Positions 1 through 14,657 of a stretch of DNA of 64,000 nucleotides are shown here, piece by piece (within the stretch, counting starts at the first letter, position 1; each line of letters begins with the position of its first letter). The stretch comes from Syncephalastrum monosporum B8922. Taxonomy: Eukaryota; Mucoromycota; Mucoromycetes; Mucorales; Syncephalastraceae. Under the pieces are notes generated by a model. It saw only the letters and a program-made list of their open reading frames with translations. It searched no databases and had not been told where the DNA came from. Where the stretch lies: the NCBI GenBank assembly GCA_000697355.1, contig JNEN01001214.1, positions 62,001-126,000 of the forward strand, in the 5' to 3' direction. The position numbers and the translations under genes were made by a program.

Positions 1-1255
1 AACGACTGACTTGTCCATCGCCATCAACATATCCTAGAGAAAGAGAGGTACATGTGTGAGTGCCTCGAATCTTTCTACAGGTCCTTACGCCCAATGCTCT
101 TTTGCATCATGGCAATGCCAAGCTGTGATCCTTTACCTCCGCCTGATAGTGCAGATCTTTGCGTAACTTCCCTGTCATGTAGTTCCAGATCTCAATAAAA
201 CCATCCACAGAGGCTGTTGCCAAATATTGGCCATCCGGTGAGAAAACAGCGTGCTCGGCATGCGCCTTTTTGCCGGGGAACTTTCGAACATTTTGAATTA
301 GGCAATTTTTCTTTCCATGCAAGCCTTCTTGTTTTTGTTTTTTGTTTGTGTATCACTTACTTTAATGGTACAATAATGTTGACACGCGAATGCGTCCTCT
401 TCCTCCTTTTGGACGGGTACGGTGCCTTGGAACACATCATAGGGTGCGTCGGCAATCAGGCCACCTTGCTGCTGTTCCCATTTTAGGCTCTGGCCAAGCA
501 ACGCAAAGAGCCGGGACGGCGCCACGCTAGTCACCTCCTTCGCTAGGTCTACATAAAGATCCCGTTAGTGTTGGTCATGGAGAGACGATAGAGCGTAAAG
601 CATCCCCGTAATCTGGACATTCCCAAAGGAGCGCCTGCTCTATTGTCTTTTCGTTTAGAACCCCCCCCCTTACCGGATGCGAGGTGCTGTCGACGCGCGG
701 CATGGTCCATGCCTTTTGCGTACATGTGTCTCGCGTGGACCATCTTTTGTATCCGCATATATCGATCGACGTCCTGCACCCGTAAAAGGTCTAGACACTC
801 GGCCCGCGCAAACACGGCTTCGGCTGCGCTCCATTCGTCTTGCTCTGCCAGCTCGATCAGCACCTGTATCACATGGTGAGTTTAAATCCACCCGCAAAAG
901 ATAACGACCAAAAAAAAAAAAAAAGAAAAAGGACGACAACTTTACTTGTTCGTAAAGGTCGATTCGCTTATGGTCCGGAATGGTGAGTTTGGCGATCTGA
1001 CGCAGGACGGTGTCCCACCTTCCTTGTACAATGTCCTGCACGAATGTGTCCTTGTTTTCGACGGCATTAAACGTGATGCGCGATTCATCTTGGAGGGTCT
1101 CGAGGGAATCGGTCAAGTTGTTTTCGCGAAGGAACTGGGTAATGAGGCGAATGGTGCTTTTAAATGAAACACATAGAACACAATAAGCTTTGGAAAAGTC
1201 AACCCATATCGTGGACACGTTACTCGTCTGACGATACTTGTGTTTGTGTCGACAT
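1..1255 (-). CDS. SMU1: SMU1 splicing factor, 3' part missing at the window edge
   Basis: WD40 protein SMU1, which with RED acts in the spliceosomal B complex during activation (family knowledge). Exons read on the minus strand: 1255-1224, 1156-946, 863-674, 542-361, 280-137, 33-1; phases agree throughout. The ATG at 1255 gives [11 protein letters not shown], which joins a LisH-type helix ([13 protein letters not shown]) and a CTLH-like segment ([14 protein letters not shown]). [15 protein letters not shown] is the SMU1-specific linker, and [20 protein letters not shown] is the first WD40 repeat. The start was chosen because the short first exon aligns with the usual SMU1 N-terminus and gives a clean GTAACG donor. 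The remaining WD40 repeats lie left of the window. The first intron (67 nt) and the others are of the size usual here. Identity is secure from collinear motifs. Confidence 0.93.
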
Positions 1256-1903
1256 GTGTGTATATGTAGGCGGGATGAAATTATTATACGCGTGTATGTG
1301 TGCGTGTCAAATAAAAAGAGAGTGATCGGTCGGGACAGATAAAAAGGCAGCCCGTAACCGAGACCAAGCTTATTTCTTATGCTGCGATTGGGTACCAGAA
1401 GCAAAACATAGCACTGATGGAATATTTGTATTCAACTATGTTGTCTCATACCCAGGCGGTGTGTGTGTGTGAATCTCTGAGACGAAACACCAATCCTAAC
1501 GTACCCACTGTATTATATACATCACGGAATTACACTGTGATATAGCTCCATACTTGTACCTATTTAAGCTCACGTGCTCCACTCAATTGCCACTTCAGAA
1601 GCCTCTCTGTCTCGCCCTCGCCCCTAAATAAAGATTTTCTTAGCATCAGTGCGCTGCCCATCGCTGAAATCTGGTAAAATCGGACCGCTGGCTTGGGATA
1701 TCCCAAAACCGATACAGAAGCACACATGTACACACACGCGCGCGGGGAAGGGAGGGAAGAGACAGAGAGAACAGAGATATTAGCCCTCTCTTCTCTTCTT
1801 CACTTCGTCGAATCATCTTGTTTCCTTTCTTTCTCTTTTCCTTCTCTTCCCTTCGGGGTGCTCTCTAGTCATCTTTTGATTTACTTTTCCCATTATCCAA
1901 CCA
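1256..1903. other. Intergenic region between two divergent genes
   Basis: It carries the 5' flanks of SMU1 (minus) and the Zn2Cys6 gene (plus). A pyrimidine-rich run (about 1780-1900) lies just before the plus-strand start, as is common for leaders in this window. A 75-codon open frame at 1693-1920 overlaps the regulator start in another frame and looks like chance. Nothing else is recognisable. Confidence 0.5.
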
Positions 1904-3816
1904 ATGACAACTCAACGTAGAATAAAAGCACTGAAGTACTACTTTATCGACATGAATAGCCCCAGTCGCTTCAAGAAGCTCAAAGTTTCCCAAGCATGCA
2001 ACTTTTGCCGGAAACGCAAATCAAAGTACGTCAATGCCTCGTTTTTTTTTCTCTTTAGCTCTGAGAAAGCCTAATTAACTGTTACATATTACTTCCAGAT
2101 GTGACGTCGGCACGCCAGGCTTACACCACTGTAGTAACTGTTTAAAAGCCAATGTCGAATGCGTCTTCTCACGGGCCTCTTCTCCTTCTCCAACGACAAG
2201 TGTCAATCGATTGTCGGTCTCTCGTGCTATTCTTCCGACAGTCGTCGCACAAGATACGATCCCGGCACTCGGCTATAACCAGCATGATCACCGTCATAAG
2301 CACCACCACTTCCTTCAGTACCCAGCTAGCGATGCTTATATATCACCAAGTGTCTCCTTGGATGAGCAGTATTGCGACAGCTACTTTTTCCGCCATCCTA
2401 ACCCGGTGTTATCTCCCGGTAAGGAAATAAAGGGAGCAGCACTTCAAGTGGGGCCATTTTACCGGTATTGATCTACCCAATCAAGATCTAGTGCTGCTGC
2501 GCCCGAGCTTCCCCAGTATCTATCATCAAGAAGACAAGCTGCTCATAATTTACGAGTCCGAAATTGAGCCATTCTATCCGTTACTGCTAGAAGACACCCT
2601 TCGCGCTATCTGCCAACCACCACAGCCCAACCAGAGCCAGGGAGTGTCCTCTATCGCACTCCGCTATGCCATTTTTGCTGTTGCAGCCGCTTATGCTTGC
2701 ATGCCCGTCGTGGCCAAGGACTACTACAACAGGGCAGTGCAATTTCTACATGACATACTGGACGACCTTCGCGTTGCCCAGATCCACCTTCTTTTGCACA
2801 AGTACCACGATCTCTTGCAAGACGAACAGCAGAACGTAGGACATCAACACTCTACGACGCGTCTGACATCTGATATGCACTTATCCAGTGCATGGACGGG
2901 TCTTTTACAGAGCATGCGGGGCAGCCACGCGCACAATGAAGAACTGACCAGGGCTTACGCTGTATGTTATGTCACGCTCTGTCTCGGCAAGCTGGCGGCC
3001 GCAGACCACACTCTGTGGACCTCCAGCGACCGATACCCATGTGACGTTTTACCCTGCGGTCTCGGCAATGACAACAATGAGGCTCCAAACCTCAAAAGCT
3101 TATTTTGGCTCGTCAAATTGGCTAGCCTCATGGATACATACATGCATGCCTATCATACCACAGCCCAGGGCGCACGACAAGGTATGGCTACCTACCTGCA
3201 TCATCTCCAGGCGCTCGAATGCACGCTGCCCAACCCGTTCACACCCTACAGTGCCTATCTTCAGTCCGTGCTAGACGGCGCACGTCTCTTTGTCCTTCTC
3301 TTCCATACCAAGACCCTCGACTACACACATGTCTACCAGGATATGGCGCGCCTCGATCGTACCGTGACCCAACTCGAGCCGCGGATACTGCGCGCCACGA
3401 TCCAAGGCAGGGGTATGGCCGCTTTTACGCTGCAGCTGTGGCAGCACCTCCGTGCACATATGGAAAGTTTCCCGGTGTCCGGGTGTCACGTCGTTACCAG
3501 CGGGGGGTATCCCGGGATCCGTCGTGTTACGATATGGTCACACTGGGAGCGCCCATCCGCATCACCATCGATCGCCGCCGCCGATCAATGTCTACACTCT
3601 CCTTCTCAGGAAGACGATCCGGACTATTTTTACGATTCTCATGTAGTCATGCCCGCGCAAGACAACGACGCCTGTGTAGCGCAGCCCACCCTGATTGACT
3701 CGCAGTATCCTATGTCTTTAGACCCACACATCATAACGCCGAGCACGGGCTATGCCGAAGATAGTTTCGTCTTGGATTATCCTACTGTCCACATTGATAT
3801 CACTTCCGCAGTATGA
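1904..3816 (+). CDS. Zn2Cys6 fungal transcription factor
   Basis: Sequence-specific DNA-binding regulator, presumably nuclear. Exons 1904-2025, 2099-2418 and 2492-3816 give 588 residues. The binuclear zinc cluster is split by intron 1: Cys32, Cys35, Cys42, Cys52, Cys55 and Cys62 in the spacing CX2CX6CX9CX2CX6C, with the basic patch RKRKSK. The C-terminal part (from about residue 150) is helical, for example LRYAIFAVAAAYACMP, as in the fungal-specific regulatory domain, but I do not recognise the subfamily. An in-frame ATG at 1952 could also start translation just before the cluster; 1904 is taken as the first Met in the open frame. The target pathway cannot be told: neighbours are housekeeping genes and no metabolic cluster adjoins it. 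Confidence 0.88.
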
Positions 3817-4499
3817 TTTATATCACATGCATATCCTTTATTTACGCCACCGTCGCCCGATGCTTTGTACTTTTTTTTTTTATTTTGCAAATTAAAACAT
3901 GTTCATTACCATTACTGCTGCTTTGTTTTTAAAAGCGTGTACCTTCCAAACAAAAAAGAAGGTTCCTTTATACATTCATTTGGTTCCTCAGGGAGAGGGT
4001 CGTTGAGGCGACGTCAGCCATCCAATATTGAAATATCTTTGAATAAGGGGCCCGTAAAATGTAACTTTAGCATGCGTGCGATCGGATAGCGTGGCGTGCA
4101 CGGACCAGCCAAGCTTGGTAATACTGAGGCATACTGGTGGCAATAATGGTAGTCATACTTGATTGGGCAGGTTGGAGAAAAAAGGGGGATTCAGGGCATT
4201 CTCTCGGCTGACGACGTGTCCATGTGGGTATGTGTGCGCATCTATGTCTGTGTCTGGCAGTGAACGACGGATACACCACACATTCCTCGCCTCGCCTAAG
4301 CTTTGATTTTTTTTTTCGTTTTCTTCTTTTTGCGCGCCAACAACGCAGGTTCATTTTAATATCCGAGAGGGCCTCCTCTTTCCTAATCATCCCTCGTCAT
4401 CATCATCATTATCATTACCATTACATTCACTTGCACACGTAGACCGATTGATTGTATATTGAGACAGCTTTTTTTTTTTTCATCCAGTCCTGATAATTT
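3817..4499. other. Intergenic region, leader of the downstream kinase
   Basis: 3' flank of the zinc-cluster gene and 5' flank of the kinase. It contains a short (ATC)n-like tract near 4395-4430 and a T run just before the kinase ATG. The open frames here are composition artefacts. No motif can be called. Confidence 0.5.
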
Positions 4500-8037
<3,538 letters not shown>

Positions 8038-8396
8038 TAGTATCGTATGTCCTTCTGTTTCCCCCGCCCCCCTCCCCACTCCCACTTGCCCATCCGTCTA
8101 AACATCGAGCCTGAATATATACATACACATATACATACATATACACATACACATAAACACACACATATACACATGCACACAGTCCCATGTTCCCGTACTC
8201 TCTCTCTCTCTCTCTCTTTCCTAGCTCCAAGTAAGAACTATCTATAAAAGTTACAGACAACTGTCACAGACTATCATGTTTAAATGTTGCTCATATCATC
8301 ATGCTTTTGGGCTTAAATTTTGGATTGTGTGTGACACCATGAAATTCAGCTTCAGGGCCCTTGAGTCCTCAATCTTTCTCTCTCTCCTCCCACAGC
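8038..8396. repeat. Short intergenic region with simple repeats
   Basis: Between the kinase stop and the TRAPPC10 start. It holds a degenerate (ATACAC)n/(CA)n tract at about 8117-8182 and a (CT)n run at about 8199-8218, then a pyrimidine tract just before the TRAPPC10 ATG. Probably kinase 3' UTR plus TRAPPC10 promoter. Confidence 0.7.
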
Positions 8397-11300
8397 ATGA
8401 GTGGAAAGAAAGTGACCATCACGTGTAAGAAAAGAATGAAGGATACAACCAAGAACAGACAAGGCATTGACCCGGGAAATAGACTGTGATGACTATGATG
8501 TGTGGCCTTTTGTCGCGACCGATCTTTCATCCCGACTGCCCTTGAAGAACTTGAAATGGCACTCTTCGAGCCAGAGAACAGAGCGGCACATTCCTTCGCT
8601 CGAGGTCGACCTGCAGCGGTTCAACTTTGACCAGGGCCCTACGCCTCTCCTGGCCACGCACTCGACGTATCTCAACCTGTATTTCGTCTCTTGCGACGTA
8701 CGTCTTGTTCTACATTGGATAAGACATGAAAGCACAGACTGACAATCCCCTTTTTGTCTGTCTTTAGGACAACGAAGTCTACAAGAACCGCGTGCGTCGC
8801 CAGATCAAGACCTGGGTCGATCTTTCCGCCGCGAAAAAGAACCAGGAATGGCTGATTGTCTATGTCGCGGGCCAAGACGCACGACGCTCCAACAATTACC
8901 TTGGTCTGAAGACAACCGTATACGACAAGATCCGCGCCGACTTCAACCAGGGCAAACGCGACAAGTGCACCTACATCCGCATTCACGACCCCGAGGGAGC
9001 GCAGTCCGAACTTTGGGCTGCCTTCATTGAAAAGGTCAAGGAGAGCATCCTTCTCAGCTTTGATATGCAGGTCAACCAGATCCAGGAAGACACACGGCGC
9101 CTCGACATGCAGCGCCACATGCCTGGCTGGAACTACTGCACTTTCTTTATCTTGAAGGTACACGGGTGGAGGTCCCATGAGGAACACTAGGGCTGAAGGA
9201 GTAACCTCCGCACATAGGAAGGACTCGCTCAAGCATTCGAAATCATGACCCTCTACGAAGACGCGCTGATCCAATACGATGAGCTCGAGGCATCCTTCTT
9301 CCAAGTCTTGAAAGGTACGCGTCAAAGCCGTCTTCGTCTACTTTTTTTCCCATGTGACCTGACTGCCTTTTTTTTTTCTTTCCTTCTTTTTATAGATAAA
9401 GCGCTGGCGTGGTTTGGCCATTTTGGTGGTGACGACACAGGCGATGACAGCGGCAACATTCTCGACTTTAAGCGTAAAGACTACCGTGATCTGATCAACA
9501 AGAACGTCATTTCCGTCTTTGATTTCCGCTGTTACCTCTTTGCCCGCCAATCGCGCATGCTTATCAAGCTCCAGCGTGTCGTCGAAGCCTGCAGCCGCGC
9601 ACAGCTCTTTATTAGCAGCTTCATCCCCTCCATACGCGAAAATAAGGTACGTCCTCTTTTTTCTTGGTCAAGGATAAACGAACGTCTTCTTTCAAGGGTC
9701 CGGCCTCGGTTGGGTTTGTTGAATCCTGGGTGTTTTCGGCCTGCATGAACGTCATCAACGAATGCGAGACCCTGTCCGCGCAGCTGGCTGCCTCGGACGC
9801 CAACTTCCTCGTTGCATTTAACGCCGTCAAGGCGGATTTGCTTCTCACTGCCCGAAGACAGGTAAGGTTTGCGACATATCCTCTTTTCCTATTTATTCAT
9901 CCCTTTCTGGTGATATGACCTCATATAACGTATGCAAAGCTCGATAAACTCGGGGTCTACTATGGTCACCTTCCCGTTTCGTCACCCTTCTCGATTTATC
10001 TCGACTCCGTCCACGAGCATAAACCGGATGTCAAGCCAAGTGATAATATGACGCATCAAAAGCTGCTCGAGGGCATTGACTCGGTCGAGGCATTCGACAA
10101 GATGTACATGGTATGCAATGGGGAAGATAGAGAGAGAGAAGAGAGAAAGAGATGAACAAGTGAACACTCATGGCTCATTATTTCCGGCCAGGCTCTCAGT
10201 ACGCGCGCCATCAAGAGTTACGATGCCTGTTATCGACCACGTGCAGCTTTGACCGTCCATGGCGACATTGCCGCCCTGAAATAGTAGGTGTCAAATGGAA
10301 TGTTTTCCAGCCAAAAAAAAAAAAAAAAGTAGGTCCTCGGGATTCCCTCACACATGGAATTTTAGTACACGTGGAAAGTTGGAGGAAGCAGTCCGAATAT
10401 TCGATTCGGTGATCTGGCGATACGAAGAACAAGACTGGGGCTCGATCGAGAACAGCCTGCTCGAAAAATGCGCCGACGCACAAAAGCGACTGGGTCGTGT
10501 CGATCAATACGTAACATCGCTTCTGGCACTCTTGAAGAACGCGAGCGGCTTGACATCCGAGAGCGCTTCCACATACACGCAAGAGCTTCTAGAAAACGTG
10601 CGCAAACTCGATCAAGGTAATCAGAAGGCAGTCTACAAAAAGTTCCTATGGCTCATGCTTTAGACTAGACGTACGACGCCCGTTCTCGCCCATGTTCTCC
10701 ATCGCTGTGGTGTCTATCCTGGACGATGAAAAGACAGTCGAAAGCACGAGCGTTGAGATATGTATCGATAATCACCTTCCTAAGGTAAAAAAAAATCCTG
10801 GAGAATGAAGTAAGAGCTCATGTGCGTGTGTGTGTAAACTCATCCTTTGATGTGGAAGGCTCTCGACTTTGATCGCCTGAGCTTACGATTGGTGGGCAAC
10901 GATCCGGAGCAGGTGTGGTTCGCGGTTGAGTCACAGACTTTGCAGCCCGGCAAAAACAAATTTCACCTCACCAGCAAGGTAAACCAAGACAAACGCGAGT
11001 ACGCACGAACGGAAACTCATTGTCGTTAGATATCCACATCGGGCAACTACGTGGTAGAGGCATGCGAGCTGACGATCGGCAAGCTCGTGTTTGGACACAA
11101 CTTTATGCGCGACTCGCAAAAGAAGCGCGTCGTGCGTCTCAACCACAACCCGCAGCAACTGCACGCGACCGTGACCCAACCCGATGAAAGTAAGTATGCG
11201 AGCACGCACGTATCAGAGTGGACGCAGGGCTCACACAGCTCTTAGTTTGCCTCGGCGAAACGCAACGCTTTGCGATCAAAGTCACGGCGGGCAAGCGGCC

Positions 11301-13076
11301 CGTCTCGGGCGGCCGGGTCCGCCTTGAACCGCAAAGTGAAGGTCTCGAGATGGTCCATGCCAAGACGCTTGCAGGCCAGTACAGTTTCGGTAAAGATGAA
11401 AAAAAGCCGGTGGACATTACCGTGTCCGAAACCGGGGAAATGGAACTGCCTGCGCTCGAGGCTGGTCAAACGCTCGAGATCTATGCGGGCTATATTGGCT
11501 CCTACACTGAGTTTGAGTACAGAGTATGTTTGGGATGGGGGATATTCTGGTGGAACCATAAAATAACCTCTCCTTGCCATCGTAGATCAAGGTCATTGTG
11601 GCCTACACGTCAGAAGGAACCGAGCATGAATTTATCTCGGCCGATTTTGTTCATGTGACGGTGCCGCTGGTTGTCACCGAGTCCTGTATCTTCCGTGAAG
11701 ACTGGTAAAAAGGACCCATGCTCTCGTATGGTGTGCATGAAATACTGATATGGGTCTTAGTGTCCTGCTCAAGGTGGACCTGTCCTGCAATGGCGATCAG
11801 CCTGTGCGCATCCTTGAGTCGAGCCTGCAGCCGTCCAAGGTGTATGCCGTCGAGAATCCATCCGAAGTGGAGCAGTGGAACTTGGTAAGTTGCTAAGCGA
11901 ATCGAAAACTCTGTTCTTACCTGTCCTCTAGACTATTTTCCCCAAACAAGTATCCACTTTTGTATATAAACTGTTGAAGCGCACCGACCTGGACAGCACG
12001 CAGGATTTGCCGCCCAAGGTCCGGTTCCTCGTCAAATACCGTACCCTCAAAAATGGCAAGTTCGGCCGTGAATTCTCGTGGCATAGCACTCATTCCTCCC
12101 TTTCTATACTTTTTTTTCTTTTTGTAGAGGTGGAAAGTAGCCTGGCCAATATGCTCGAAAACAAGCTCCGCGAAAAGAACAATGCGCAGCACTTTGACTA
12201 TGTGTTCTCCAAGGTGCGCGAGGCCTTCCTGTCTTCGGTAGACTATGTCAGTTATGGCTTGACGGATGTGGTACACCTCGACGACTTTGATGCCGAGCTT
12301 TGTGAATCATTCTTACTCAACCGTGACCTCCGCACGAAGGTCGAGCTACTCGACCTGATCGAAGAGTTTTTTGAGGTAAAGTTGAATCTTAGTGGCTCGT
12401 CATAACTCACACTTTATATTTTTTTGAAGCAAAACGAGGCCATCACGATGCAGACTGTGCTTGATAACGCGCCTTACCGCCCTACCAGTATGATCTCATT
12501 CCCGCTCGACGTGCCATCCACCAAGGTAAAAGCACAATATTTTCTTGTCAGAGGACATGTGTAAACATTCTCGCGATAGGTCGTCCATACGGTGGAGCTG
12601 GTGCTGAACGTCAACAAGGAGTTCTTGCTCTCCGAGTCCTGCGCGTGCACGCTCCGAATCAAGCAGTCGTCTTATTGGAGTGCCACCGAAGCCGAGTGTG
12701 CTGCCTCGCAAGAGTTCTACTATGACATTGATATCGACTATGAAAACTGGTTGCTTTCCGGCAAAAGGCGCCTACGGTTCAAGATTCAGGTAAAGACAAA
12801 CTACTCAAAGGTGAACGAGTGACTCATCTTGTCGTATAGCCGGACGAAACGCTCGAATTCCCTGTCCACCTCGTACCGCTGCGCACGGGCAATCTCCTGC
12901 TGCCACCCATCCGCGTGCTTTCTACTTCCATCAACACATCTGTAGCGACGGTGTACACAAACAGCGCACAGCAGATCCTCGTTCAAGCCAAATCCAAAGC
13001 GGCCACCTTTTTTGTCGAACAGCAGCAACGCTTTTTGCAACCTCAGCCCTACTCGGCCGACGTCGCCGCTTCCTGA
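8397..13076 (+). CDS. TRAPPC10: TRAPPC10 / Trs130, TRAPPII tethering-complex subunit
   Basis: Subunit of the TRAPPII Rab-GEF complex working at the late Golgi. Twenty exons: 8397-8424, 8483-8697, 8768-9157, 9218-9314, 9396-9646, 9697-9861, 9940-10110, 10192-10283, 10366-10616, 10669-10784, 10859-10978, 11030-11189, 11246-11523, 11586-11704, 11761-11884, 11932-12055, 12128-12375, 12430-12525, 12580-12789, 12840-13076; all phases close, giving 1163 residues, close to the animal protein. Family landmarks: DNEVYKNRVRRQIKTWVDL, NQEWLIVYVAGQDARR, PGWNYCTFFILKEGLAQAFE, YEDALIQYDELEASFFQVL, DFRCYLFARQ, SVEAFDKMYMALS, then beta-rich C-terminal repeats. Intron 16 (12056-12127) appears to use a GC donor. 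Exon 1 codes for only nine residues and a split codon, so the start is slightly less certain. The stop lies 8 bp from the WDR53 stop on the other strand, and the likely AATAAA signal (13099-13104) is inside WDR53 coding sequence. Confidence 0.94.
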
Positions 13077-13084
13077 TGAGCACT

Positions 13085-14618
13085 TTATTGTTGAATGGAA
13101 TAAATACACAAGGCACCTTGCTCGGGTGAGCTGCCTATACCAGCTGCAGCCACATATTGCGTATCATCGAGCGCGTAGGTCTCGAGCCAGTTGAGACGCG
13201 TGAGGTCGGCCGCGTCGAGTTGATAGCGTGCGAGAGGCTCGGTCGATTTTGTGTTTGTGTCCCACAGTCCGACCTGGCCGTTCGCTGAGCCAGACAGGAG
13301 GCGTCCTCGGGTAGTAAAGGATCTACATCCGAGTGAGGCTTGTTCAGAAAGAAGGAAGAGAAAGAAGAAAGAAGGACAAAGCTTACAGGCAGTTGACGAG
13401 GTTGGTATGGGCGTCTGGAATGCGTGTTACTTGCTGCTTGGCTTTGGCACCCGTGACCAGCATGAGAGAGCCATCGCCCAGACCGGCAGCGACAGTGCCG
13501 CAGGCTGCGCCGATCGTGAGCGAGTGAACAAAGGGTGGGTTGAACATGGCAGCACCATCCGGTATCACTGTCTCGGGTCAGCCAACCAAAGCAAATCGAC
13601 ATGGATCGATCCTAAGCCTTACCTGTGTCAAACACATTCTTGAGCTTGCCCATGGAGAAATCCCACGTGAAAAGTTTACAGTCCAGGCCACCGGACCACA
13701 CTGAACAAGAAAAAAAAAAAAAAGGCACGCGCACATTTGTTAACATGTCAAGCCTTTTTTTCTCTCTGTCTCTCGCTCTCTCTTTCTTCTAATGTACCTT
13801 CCCATGATTTTTGAGGATGAAACGCGACCGACATGGCGATCTACATTATAGATAACCGTTGACAAACAGACATAGCCGGTGTAACATATCTTCCTTACAT
13901 TGGCATGCTTTTTGTACATCTTCTTGTGGATTTTTTGTGTCTGGAGATCGACTGGAAAGGATTTGTCAGCTCTGACCTCGTATCCAGTTACATTAGTACC
14001 TATTTTGATTTCGCCTTCATCGTCCGCCGTAGCTAGAAAAGTGCCTTTGGTATTGATATCGATCTGCGCATAAGAAATTAGCATGAAATGAGAAACTCTC
14101 GTTTAAACTTGCATGGTTGATCTCGTCCTTGCTGAATTCGAAGCTTCGGCTCTTTTCAGGCAGAATCATGGACGTGTTCCTCAAGTCGTAGGCAAGCACC
14201 TGCAATTCTTGATTTACTAAGGGGATATCTAAAAGTTATGTAGACTTACCTGAGTGCCCACTGCCAAATAGAGTTCAGGAGCGTTCTCGTCGCCAGATGC
14301 AAAAGCCACACTACTCACCTAGATCCTTTTTTCTCAGTTTCGCGCTCTACTTGCTATCCGTTCTCATTCATACAGCGTCATCCAGATTCTGTATACCCTT
14401 CACCGCTCTGGCTTGTCTCAAATCCCAGAGACGGCATGTCTTATCCTCTGAATCAGCGCGTCAGCTTAATCACTTTTGCAAGACATACACACACAATTAC
14501 CTGAGCCGGACGCCAAAATGGATGTACCCAGAGAGGTCGATGGTGCATGGCGCAGACATAGCACGGGTGCTTTATGGCCTCTCAAGTGGTTTACAGGTGA
14601 AATGACGCGTGTCTCCAT
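13085..14618 (-). CDS. WDR53: WDR53-like WD40 repeat protein
   Basis: Small WD40 beta-propeller; in animals WDR53 is listed among CUL4-DDB1 associated proteins, but its function is poorly known. Ten exons on the minus strand: 14618-14501, 14447-14374, 14318-14250, 14199-14113, 14063-14000, 13951-13899, 13840-13798, 13700-13623, 13567-13387, 13322-13085; 334 residues, near the human length. Collinear landmarks: LRGHKAPVLCL at the N-terminus, DKTCRLWDLRQARAVKGI, FSKDEINH followed by TFLATADDEGEIKI, SGGLDCKLFTWDFS, NPPFVHSLTIGAACGTVAAG (the diagnostic ALAHSI-type strand), and GRLLSGSANGQVGLWD. The WD dipeptides mark repeat ends. Intron 4 (14064-14112, 49 nt) uses a GC donor. The gene is tightly packed: 8 bp from TRAPPC10 at its 3' end, 39 bp from the kinesin-like gene at its 5' end. 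Confidence 0.88.
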
Positions 14619-14657
14619 AACGACCAGATATTTTATTTCACAAGAAAATCGATTGGT

